A DNA stretch of 6,391 nucleotides from Prolixibacteraceae bacterium (lineage in GTDB: Bacteria > Bacteroidota > Bacteroidia > Bacteroidales > Prolixibacteraceae), in assembly GCA_009782655.1 (NCBI GenBank), contig WRIQ01000068.1:1-6391 (forward strand), in the 5' to 3' direction. Below, piece after piece: positions 1 through 4,978 of the stretch (positions are counted from its first letter, which is position 1; each line of letters starts with the position of its first letter). The notes beneath the pieces were generated by a model that worked only from the letters and a program-made list of their open reading frames with translations, was not told the DNA's origin and did not search any database. Both the position numbers and the translations under genes were made by a program.

Positions 1-776
1 ATTTGCGTCCCGATTCGAAATCGCAGGTTACCATCGAATACAACGATGATAACACGCCGGCGCGCGTTCACACCATTGTGGTTTCCACGCAGCACGACGA
101 ATTTGACGATGATGAGCCCATGCTGGAAAAAATCAGGCAGGATGTTATTGAAATTCTGATTCCACGGGTAGTCTCCAAGCTTCCCGCACGGTTACGGCCG
201 CTTTTCGGCAGCGATATTGTTTACCATGTCAATCCCACGGGAAAATTTGTCATTGGCGGCCCCCATGGCGACACCGGCCTCACAGGACGCAAAATCATCG
301 TCGACACCTATGGCGGTAAAGGCGCCCACGGCGGCGGCGCTTTTTCTGGTAAAGACCCGTCGAAGGTAGATCGCTCCGCTGCTTACGCCGCACGCTACGT
401 AGCAAAAAATATGGTTGCCGCAGGCGTCGCCGACGAAATGCTGGTGCAGTTGGCATACGCAATAGGCGTGGCAAAACCGGTGGGCATTTTTGTGAATACC
501 TTCGGGCGGAAAAATGTTGAACACACCGACGGTCAAATTGCACGGAAAATAGAAGAACTTTTCGACTTGAGGCCGGCGGCAATCGAAGAAAAATTTGACC
601 TGAGGAAACCTATTTATCTCGAAACTGCCACTTATGGGCACATGGGACGCGAACCTTTCACCGAAACCCGGTTGTATACGTCGCCCTACGATGCTGATAA
701 AGAGTTGAAAATTAATTTCTTCACATGGGAGCGTCTCGACGATACCGATAAAATCAAAAAGGCTTTCGGGATGTGA
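1..776 (+). CDS. metK: S-adenosylmethionine synthetase (MetK), C-terminal part; 5' end outside window
   Basis: MetK makes S-adenosylmethionine from ATP and methionine in the cytoplasm, releasing phosphate and pyrophosphate. The reading frame is already open at the left edge: the first visible residues ([10 protein letters not shown]) match an internal stretch of MetK, so the TTG at position 3 is a leucine codon and not a start. About 257 residues remain, covering the central and C-terminal domains. Visible signatures, numbered in this fragment, are [14 protein letters not shown] at about 85-98, the phosphate-binding GGGAFSGKD at about 110-118 followed by [18 protein letters not shown], and [17 protein letters not shown] further on. 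The N-terminal part, with the other MetK signature, is missing only because the window begins late. The C-terminus continues past the family's usual core with a [23 protein letters not shown] segment, which I believe is typical of Bacteroidota MetK. The gene ends in TGA, and no frame damage is seen. Confidence 0.97.
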   Translation, partial: LRPDSKSQVTIEYNDDNTPARVHTIVVSTQHDEFDDDEPMLEKIRQDVIEILIPRVVSKLPARLRPLFGSDIVYHVNPTGKFVIGGPHGDTGLTGRKIIVDTYGGKGAHGGGAFSGKDPSKVDRSAAYAARYVAKNMVAAGVADEMLVQLAYAIGVAKPVGIFVNTFGRKNVEHTDGQIARKIEELFDLRPAAIEEKFDLRKPIYLETATYGHMGREPFTETRLYTSPYDADKELKINFFTWERLDDTDKIKKAFGM

Positions 777-876
777 AAATCGATTTGCGAAAAATCGGCC
801 TGCCCCAAATATCGGAAATGACAAAATAGAGATGAAATATTTCCGTTCTATGAAAATGCGTATAATTTTCCGCGAA

Positions 877-930
877 AAATGCAAAAGATTGCCTATTATA
901 TAAGAATTTTGCATTTGTTTATTTTTTGTT
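877..930 (+). terminator. Candidate metK terminator: 10-bp inverted repeat with T-rich tail
   Basis: AAATGCAAAA (877-886) and TTTTGCATTT (907-916) form a perfect 10-bp inverted repeat with a 20-base loop. A T-rich run (GTTTATTTTTTG, 917-928) follows on the plus strand. This resembles a factor-independent terminator, though the stem is A/T-rich and the loop long. It lies about 100 bases after the metK stop and 100 bases before the lipoprotein gene. It could instead be a regulatory hairpin or a protein-binding palindrome. Confidence 0.35.
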
Positions 931-976
931 TGATTTGTGTTTTTTGTGGAAATATCCGCTTTCGTGACTAACTTCA

Positions 977-995
977 GCCGAAAACGATTTTCGGC
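977..995. repeat. Perfect 8-bp inverted repeat upstream of the lipoprotein gene
   Basis: GCCGAAAA (977-984) and TTTTCGGC (988-995) are separated by only three bases (CGA), giving a compact hairpin. A second partial copy, GCCGAAAC, begins at 994 and overlaps the right arm. No T-tract follows on either strand, so it is a poor classical terminator. It ends 31 bases before the ATG at 1027. It could be a 5'-leader hairpin or an operator. No exact TAnnTTTG promoter element was found in 777-1026, so the promoter of the downstream pair is not identified. Confidence 0.5.
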
Positions 996-1026
996 CGAAA
1001 CGAAATAATGATAGAATGGCATTTTT

Positions 1027-1875
1027 ATGAAAAATATCCTGAAAATTGCGCTGTGGCTTTCTGTTTTTTCGGTGCTGCTGTTTTCGTGCAAAACCCGCGA
1101 AAGAGCAACCCGTTTGGTAGTGAGACCCGTCAGCATCAGCAAACTGGTAAAAAATATTGAAGAAAACCGCTTCGACTTTCCGTATTTCAGCGCCAAGAGG
1201 ATCAACTTTTCCTTCGACAACGATGGCGAGAAAAACAGCTTCAGGGCAACATTGCAGATAATCAGAGAGCGTCAGATATCACTGTCAATCATGAAACTGT
1301 CAATTCCTGTGGGGCGCGTCGCCCTGTCGCCCGACAGTCTGATCTTCCTCAACTATTTTGAACGCACCTTTGTGGCCGATAAAATGGCCGCGTTGGAGTC
1401 CCTGCTGGGTTTTAGCGCCGACTATAATATGATACAAACACTCTTGTCGGGCGATGTCATGTCGCTGTTTCCCGAAGACAAATTGGAGAAATTCGATTTG
1501 TCGATAGAAGATGGCTTTTACAAACTGCAATCGGGAGGCGGTTTGGAGGAAATACCTGCTACCGGGGGAGACAGTTTTGTCCGCCTGAAAAATGACAAGG
1601 CATTTTCGCAGGTTTTGTATTTCGACCCCGATTTATTTGTTTTGCGGAAAATGGTTCTCACGGATGCAACCAACACAAGAACGATGCGTTTGGAAATGAA
1701 TGAATATGAAAAAATCGGTTCTAAGTATTATCCGGCCGCAATTAATGTTAATTTTGACTCGACAAATGGAATTTTTAAAGCCGAGGCCAAAATGTCGGGA
1801 TTCTCGACCGAAAAAATCGAATATACACCGGTGAGAATACCCGCAAATTACCAACGGCTCTTTTTCAGAAAATAA
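1027..1875 (+). CDS. Predicted lipoprotein, DUF4292-like
   Basis: The product is 282 residues and begins with a clear lipoprotein signal peptide: a short basic start (MKN..K), a hydrophobic segment (about residues 5-20), and a lipobox L-F-S-C with the acylated cysteine at residue 21. It is therefore predicted to be membrane-anchored in the envelope, probably in the outer membrane. I recognise the overall pattern as the Bacteroidota DUF4292 family by resemblance only. The mature part alternates short amphipathic strands (for example TRTMRLEMNEYEKIG and INVNFDSTNGIFKAEAKMSGF), which suggests a beta-rich fold. A LolA/LolB-like lipid-binding fold is a guess, not a demonstrated relationship. No catalytic motif is visible. 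The ATG at 1027 is chosen because it gives a complete signal peptide; the sequence before it is A/T-rich with no strong Shine-Dalgarno. Its TAA overlaps the next gene's ATG by one base (TAATG), so the two are almost certainly co-transcribed and translationally coupled. Confidence 0.8.
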   Translation: MKNILKIALWLSVFSVLLFSCKTRERATRLVVRPVSISKLVKNIEENRFDFPYFSAKRINFSFDNDGEKNSFRATLQIIRERQISLSIMKLSIPVGRVALSPDSLIFLNYFERTFVADKMAALESLLGFSADYNMIQTLLSGDVMSLFPEDKLEKFDLSIEDGFYKLQSGGGLEEIPATGGDSFVRLKNDKAFSQVLYFDPDLFVLRKMVLTDATNTRTMRLEMNEYEKIGSKYYPAAINVNFDSTNGIFKAEAKMSGFSTEKIEYTPVRIPANYQRLFFRK

Positions 1876-3083
1876 TGAAAAGGCTGATTTTATATATAGC
1901 GCTCTTTTTTGCCTGCACAAGCAGTTTCTCACAATCGATCAACGACTTACGCGACCAGAAACAACGTGCCGTCGAAGCAATAAAAGTCACCAACGACTTA
2001 TTATTGCAAGTGAGCGCCAACCAAAAGGCGACACTGGATAAGTTGAAACTGCTCAATTCGCAAATCACAAAACGCAACCAGTTGATCACGAGTATGAAAT
2101 CGGAAGTTTCTATTTTACAGGAAGTTATCGACGACAACACGCTCGCGGTGGAAATGATGTCCACCGATTTAGAAGAGATAAAAAAAGAGTACGCCCGCAT
2201 GATTCAATACGCCTATCGAAACCGAAACGCGACCGACAAAATTCTTTTTTTTCTATCGGCCGAAGATTTCAATCAGGCATATCGCCGATTTGTTTATTTC
2301 AAGCAATATACCGAGCAGCGTAAAAACCAATTGGAAACCATTGTGTCGTTGCAGGATTTGTTGTGGACAAAACTTTCGGAACTCGAAGAACAGAAGCGCA
2401 CACAGCAGGGCGTGATGTCCGAGCAGGTGAACGAAAACAAAAAGCTGGAATCGGAAAAGAAGCAGCAGAACAGCACGTCGAAACAACTTCAGGGGCAACA
2501 AAAGCAACTGAGCGACAAGCTGGCGCAGCAACGCAAAATAGAGCAACAACTGGAGCAGGAGATACAGCGGATTATCGAAGAGGAAGCCCGTAAATCGACA
2601 GGCGCAACGCAGGGGAACAGCAGTGGCGGGAAGGGTTTTGCGCTCACGCCCGAGCAAAAACTCATCGGCGATAACTTTGAGCAGAACAAAAACCGCCTTC
2701 CGTGGCCGGTTGAGAAAGGCGCCATTGTAGAACATTTTGGCGTACATCCGCATCTTGTCCTCAACAACGTAACGGTCAACAACAATGGGGTAAACATAGC
2801 CACCGAAATTGGCGCAAAAGCGCGTGCTGTTTTCAACGGTGAAGTGAGCCGCGTATTCGGAATTACTGGAGGAAACACAGCTGTGATTGTGCGCCACGGA
2901 CAATACCTGAGCGTATATTCAAACCTGATCAACGTGACCGTCAAAAAAGGCGATAAAGTTAGTGTGAGTCAACACATTGGCACCGTATATACCGATCCGT
3001 CGGACGGCAACAAAACCACCCTGAAATTCCAAATCTGGAAAGAAAGCGTGAAGCTCAATCCCGAAGAGTGGCTGGGGAGATAA
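1875..3083 (+). CDS. EnvC-like murein hydrolase activator: coiled coil plus degenerate LytM/M23 domain
   Basis: The 402-residue product starts with a cleavable-type signal peptide (hydrophobic about residues 4-14, likely cut near SSFSQ/S at about 20), so it acts in the periplasm. Residues about 22-110 and 145-240 are heptad-like and rich in Q, E, K and L, predicting long coiled coils. A Ser/Gly/Thr linker (about 241-254) leads to a C-terminal LytM/M23 domain (about 275-402) opening with LPWPVEKGAIVEHFGVHPH. Active M23 peptidases bind zinc through HxGxD and HxH; here the first reads N303-N-G-V-N307 and the second T382-L-K384, and the usual YxHL is YSNL. The domain should therefore lack peptidase activity. 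Known proteins of this layout, such as E. coli EnvC, activate amidases that split septal peptidoglycan, so an activator role is inferred. The ATG at 1875 overlaps the lipoprotein stop, linking the two genes. The partner amidase is not in this window. Confidence 0.88.
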   Translation: MKRLILYIALFFACTSSFSQSINDLRDQKQRAVEAIKVTNDLLLQVSANQKATLDKLKLLNSQITKRNQLITSMKSEVSILQEVIDDNTLAVEMMSTDLEEIKKEYARMIQYAYRNRNATDKILFFLSAEDFNQAYRRFVYFKQYTEQRKNQLETIVSLQDLLWTKLSELEEQKRTQQGVMSEQVNENKKLESEKKQQNSTSKQLQGQQKQLSDKLAQQRKIEQQLEQEIQRIIEEEARKSTGATQGNSSGGKGFALTPEQKLIGDNFEQNKNRLPWPVEKGAIVEHFGVHPHLVLNNVTVNNNGVNIATEIGAKARAVFNGEVSRVFGITGGNTAVIVRHGQYLSVYSNLINVTVKKGDKVSVSQHIGTVYTDPSDGNKTTLKFQIWKESVKLNPEEWLGR

Positions 3084-3084
3084 A

Positions 3085-3112
3085 TTTCGTAGGGCAAACC
3101 CTGTAAACGAAA
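3085..3112 (+). terminator. Hairpin directly after the EnvC-like gene
   Basis: Two bases after the TAA at 3081-3083, TTTCGT+AGGG (3085-3094) pairs with CCCT (3099-3102) and ACGAAA (3107-3112). This gives a 4-bp inner stem with a CAAA loop, a 4-base bulge (GTAA) and a 6-bp outer stem. No T-tract follows on the plus strand, so termination would have to rely on the hairpin alone or on Rho. Its place between convergent genes fits a 3'-end structure. Confidence 0.4.
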
Positions 3113-3119
3113 GCTAAAA

Positions 3120-3210
3120 CTGCCGGATGTTACGCCTGCTATGCGAGGAAAGAGGACGAAATTGTGATTTATTGACCAATGAGAAATTCGAAAATTTTGA
3201 CCTCCGGCAG
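3120..3210 (-). repeat. 8-bp inverted repeat bracketing the convergent intergenic region
   Basis: CTGCCGGA (3120-3127) and TCCGGCAG (3203-3210) are perfect inverted copies 75 bases apart. Read on the minus strand, downstream of the phosphatase stop, the second arm is followed by TTTTAGCTTT, so a transcript could form a closed element with a U-rich end. The loop is too long for an ordinary terminator and contains only weak internal pairing. It may be a 3'-UTR structure of the phosphatase mRNA or chance. Confidence 0.3.
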
Positions 3211-3220
3211 GAATGAAAAA

Positions 3221-3706
3221 TCAATGCCAACCGCTTTCTTCTTTGATGACATTCAGCAAACCGCGGCAGGCGTCTTCGAGAATATCGAGAACATGCTCGT
3301 AAACATCGTCGCTGCCGGAATACGGGTCGGGAACCTGTTCGATGCTGAACCGCGTTGCATACTTTGCCATGGCGCTTATTTTGGAAAGGTTTTCCGGCGT
3401 TCGCGCCCGCGATTTCAGGTCGTAAATATTTTCCCTGTCCATTCCGATGATATAGTCGAAACGGCCATAATCGGTGTTGGGATTGAAAGGCCGCGAAATG
3501 GAAGAAACATCGTAACCTCTGAGGGAAGCCAGCTTGCGCATGGTTTTGTGCGCCGGTTCGCCCTTGTGCCAGTCACTGATTCCCGCCGAATCAACAGTAA
3601 CCCGATCCACCAAATTATCATCCTCGACAAACTTTTGGAAAACCGCTTCGGCAGCAGGAGAGCGGCAAATATTTCCAAGACAGACAAATAAAACTCTTTT
3701 CTTCAT
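3221..3706 (-). CDS. Low-molecular-weight protein tyrosine phosphatase
   Basis: This cytoplasmic cysteine-dependent phosphatase is 161 residues long, the usual size for the family. The N-terminal P-loop is C9-L-G-N-I-C-R15-S, the C(X)5R signature with C9 as nucleophile and R15 binding phosphate. Further family marks are DSAGISDWHKGEPAH (about 39-53), ISRPF (about 70-74), FDYIIGMDRENI (about 83-94) and the general-acid D127 in DPYSG (127-131). In bacteria such enzymes either reverse tyrosine kinases that control capsule or exopolysaccharide export, or act as general phosphatases. No kinase or polysaccharide gene is adjacent, so the substrate is unknown. The ATG at 3706-3704 is preferred because it gives the standard MKKRVLFVCLGN start. 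An in-frame TTG two codons upstream (3712-3710) would add only two residues. The gene converges with the EnvC-like gene and diverges from rplM, so it appears to be transcribed alone. Confidence 0.95.
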   Translation of the reverse strand: MKKRVLFVCLGNICRSPAAEAVFQKFVEDDNLVDRVTVDSAGISDWHKGEPAHKTMRKLASLRGYDVSSISRPFNPNTDYGRFDYIIGMDRENIYDLKSRARTPENLSKISAMAKYATRFSIEQVPDPYSGSDDVYEHVLDILEDACRGLLNVIKEESGWH

Positions 3707-3728
3707 TCTCAAAAATCAGCTTTGACTG

Positions 3729-3736
3729 CAAATATA
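3729..3736 (-). promoter_or_regulatory. Bacteroidetes-type -7 element for the phosphatase gene
   Basis: On the minus strand the sequence reads TATATTTG followed by CAG, an exact fit to TAnnTTTG, the -7 element of the primary Bacteroidetes sigma factor. It lies 22 bases before the ATG at 3706, giving a short leader. No TTTG or TTG is found 19-21 bases further upstream, so the -33 element is weak or absent. Confidence 0.55.
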
Positions 3737-3850
3737 GCAGAAAACAAAAATGAATCGCAGAGCGGCGACGAATAGAGTTCTCCTTGTCTGAACTGAAAGT
3801 TAAGCGATTGACACCAAATGGAAGAAATAAAAATTTTTACGCGCTGATAT

Positions 3851-3881
3851 TTTGCAGTTTAGAAAAAAGAAAATACTTTTG
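3851..3881 (+). promoter_or_regulatory. Bacteroidetes-type promoter of the rplM-rpsI-rpsB-tsf operon
   Basis: TTTG at 3851-3854 and TACTTTTG at 3874-3881 match the -33 (TTTG) and -7 (TAnnTTTG) consensus, with exactly 19 bases between them. Transcription should start about 6-8 bases past 3881, leaving a leader of roughly 130 bases before the rplM GTG. An A/T palindrome (AAAAATTTTT, 3829-3838) lies just upstream and could act as an UP-like or bent element. No second exact match was found ahead of rpsI, rpsB or tsf, so this promoter probably drives the whole operon. Confidence 0.75.
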
Positions 3882-3918
3882 CAGTCCGATTATTATCATT
3901 TGTTGTGTAAATTACTGA

Positions 3919-3977
3919 TTTATATGCTGATACGGCGAATTGCGGCTTTTTTGGGAGTCGTAATAGAAGCATATGAA
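3919..3977 (+). promoter_or_regulatory. Structured 5' leader of rplM, candidate L13 autoregulatory site
   Basis: By eye the leader RNA forms a two-stage hairpin. The basal helix pairs 3919-3928 with 3968-3977 (10 bp, one G-U). After an internal loop (GA opposite ATAGA), an upper helix pairs TACGGC (3931-3936) with GTCGTA (3957-3962; 6 bp, one G-U), closing a 20-base loop containing GCGGC and six T. It sits between the predicted transcription start and the rplM GTG at 4017. In E. coli and Bacillus the rplM-rpsI mRNA has a leader involved in L13 control, so a similar role is inferred. A 27-codon ORF (ATG 3924, TAA 4005-4007) runs through the same segment, so a leader-peptide mechanism is an alternative. 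Confidence 0.5.
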
Positions 3978-4016
3978 GCGGTAAATAGAATGTTGAATCA
4001 AAATTAATAGGAACAA

Positions 4017-4472
4017 GTGAATACACTGAGTTATAAAACTGTATCGGCCAATAAAGCCACAGTGAATAAAGAATGGGTAGTTATCGATGCTACCGACATG
4101 GTGTTGGGGCGTTTGGCCAGCACCGTTGCCCGCATTTTGCGCGGCAAGCACAAACCCGACTTCACGCCTCATGTGGACTGTGGCGACAATGTGATTGTTA
4201 TCAATGCCGAAAAAGTTGTCTTTACCGGAAACAAAATGTCCGATAAAATATACGTAAGGCATTCCGGCTATCCGGGTGGACAACGTTTTCAAACTCCGCG
4301 CGATATTTTGAAGAAATATCCCGAAAGGTTGGTCGAAAAAGCCGTCAAAGGCATGCTGCCCAAAAATCGCCTTGGAAGTGCGCTCTTCAGAAATTTAAAA
4401 GTAGTAGTTGGCCCGGAACACAAATATTCCGCTCAACAACCAAAAGTTATTGATTTAAATACCATTAAATAA
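4017..4472 (+). CDS. rplM: 50S ribosomal protein L13 (uL13)
   Basis: L13 is an early-assembling protein of the large ribosomal subunit that binds 23S rRNA. The 151-residue product is slightly longer than the usual 140-150 and carries the family motifs W20-VVIDATD, LGRLAS (30-35), FTPHVDCGDNVIVINAEKV (about 49-67), HSGYPGG (82-88), the signature VKGMLPKNRLG (110-120) and VVVGPEHKYSAQQP (129-142). The start is GTG at 4017. This is chosen because the resulting MNTLSYKTVSANKATV start resembles other Bacteroidota L13 proteins, and AGGA (4009-4012) lies four bases upstream. It is the first gene of the operon, with a recognisable promoter and a structured leader upstream. rpsI follows after 5 bases, the nearly universal L13-S9 pairing. 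Confidence 0.97.
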   Translation: MNTLSYKTVSANKATVNKEWVVIDATDMVLGRLASTVARILRGKHKPDFTPHVDCGDNVIVINAEKVVFTGNKMSDKIYVRHSGYPGGQRFQTPRDILKKYPERLVEKAVKGMLPKNRLGSALFRNLKVVVGPEHKYSAQQPKVIDLNTIK

Positions 4473-4477
4473 GCAAT

Positions 4478-4864
4478 ATGGAAGTAACAAACACTATAGG
4501 CCGTCGTAAAACAGCTGTTGCCCGTGTTTATGTATCTTTGGGAAAAGGCAACATCACGGTTAACAATCGTCAGTTGAACGACTATTTTACTACCGAGATG
4601 CTTCAGTACGTAGCCAAACAGGCGCTGACAATTCTCGAGGTGGATGGAAACTACGACATCAAAGCCAATATCGACGGCGGCGGTTTTGCCGGCCAAGCCG
4701 AAGCATTGCGCTTAGGTATTGCCCGCGCCATGGTGAAAATAGACCCCGAAAATCGTCCCGCGCTGAAGCACGCAGGTCTTCTCACCAGAAACCCGCGCGA
4801 AGTGGAACGGAAAAAACCGGGACAACCCAAGGCGCGCAAGCGGTTCCAATTCTCGAAACGTTAA
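4478..4864 (+). CDS. rpsI: 30S ribosomal protein S9 (uS9)
   Basis: S9 is part of the head of the small ribosomal subunit. Its C-terminal tail reaches the P site and touches the anticodon stem of bound tRNA. The product is 128 residues, full length for the family. It shows the N-terminal GRRKTAVARV (8-17), the core signature GGGFAGQAEALRLGIARA (67-84), LLTRNPREVERKKPGQPKAR and the conserved basic end SKR (126-128) that makes the tRNA contact. The ATG lies five bases after the rplM stop, so the two are co-transcribed and probably translationally coupled. A purine-rich Shine-Dalgarno is not evident. No promoter is seen ahead of it. Confidence 0.98.
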   Translation: MEVTNTIGRRKTAVARVYVSLGKGNITVNNRQLNDYFTTEMLQYVAKQALTILEVDGNYDIKANIDGGGFAGQAEALRLGIARAMVKIDPENRPALKHAGLLTRNPREVERKKPGQPKARKRFQFSKR

Positions 4865-4893
4865 TATCATTTTTAAATTAGAATTAATAATCA

Positions 4894-4963
4894 TGGGGTC
4901 TAAAACCGTTGAGACTTCCCTAACAGGAACTACTCTGCGGTTGCTTTTAAGCTTTAGATTTCA
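4894..4963 (+). promoter_or_regulatory. Three-way-junction leader RNA upstream of rpsB, candidate S2 autoregulatory site
   Basis: The rpsI-rpsB gap folds by eye into a compact junction. P1 pairs 4899-4904 (TCTAAA) with 4953-4958 (TTTAGA), and can extend through G-U and G-C pairs to 4894/4963. P2 pairs ACCG (4905-4908) with CGGT (4938-4941) and continues through GAG/CTC (4911-4913 with 4933-4935). It is capped by TTCC/GGAA (4916-4919 with 4926-4929) and a CTAACA loop. P3 is a short hairpin GCT/AGC (4943-4945 with 4950-4952) with a TTTA loop. Only one base (4942) is unpaired at the junction. No T-tract follows, so it is not a terminator. It ends 15 bases before the rpsB ATG. In E. coli S2 represses rpsB-tsf through its leader, so the same logic is inferred here. 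A 24-codon ORF (4893-4967) spans it and is the competing explanation. Confidence 0.55.
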
Positions 4964-4978
4964 ATAAAAAGTAAAAAG

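Noticed and set aside
781..797. Small hairpin CGATTT/AAATCG just after the metK stop as a terminator
   Set aside because: The stem is only 6 bp and is followed by a GC-rich run (GCCTGCCCC), not a T-tract. It is likely chance or a minor 3'-end structure.
192..1220. Long reverse-strand ORF of 342 codons
   Set aside because: It lies antisense to the well-supported metK, crosses the intergenic gap and runs into the lipoprotein gene. Its translation has no recognisable domain and looks like a shadow frame.
2253..2903. Reverse-strand ORF of 216 codons inside the EnvC-like gene
   Set aside because: It is antisense to the coiled-coil region. Its Leu/Phe-rich runs simply mirror the Gln/Glu/Lys codons of the real gene.
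3179..3691. Forward ORF of 170 codons opposite the phosphatase
   Set aside because: The reverse strand encodes a complete phosphatase with catalytic C9, R15 and D127. The forward frame has no family resemblance.
3710..3712. TTG as the phosphatase start
   Set aside because: It adds only two residues before the conventional MKKRVLFVCLGN start at the ATG ending at 3706.
4865..4978. A terminator or internal promoter between rpsI and rpsB
   Set aside because: No T-tract follows the structured element and no TAnnTTTG match was found, so read-through from the rplM promoter is the simpler reading.
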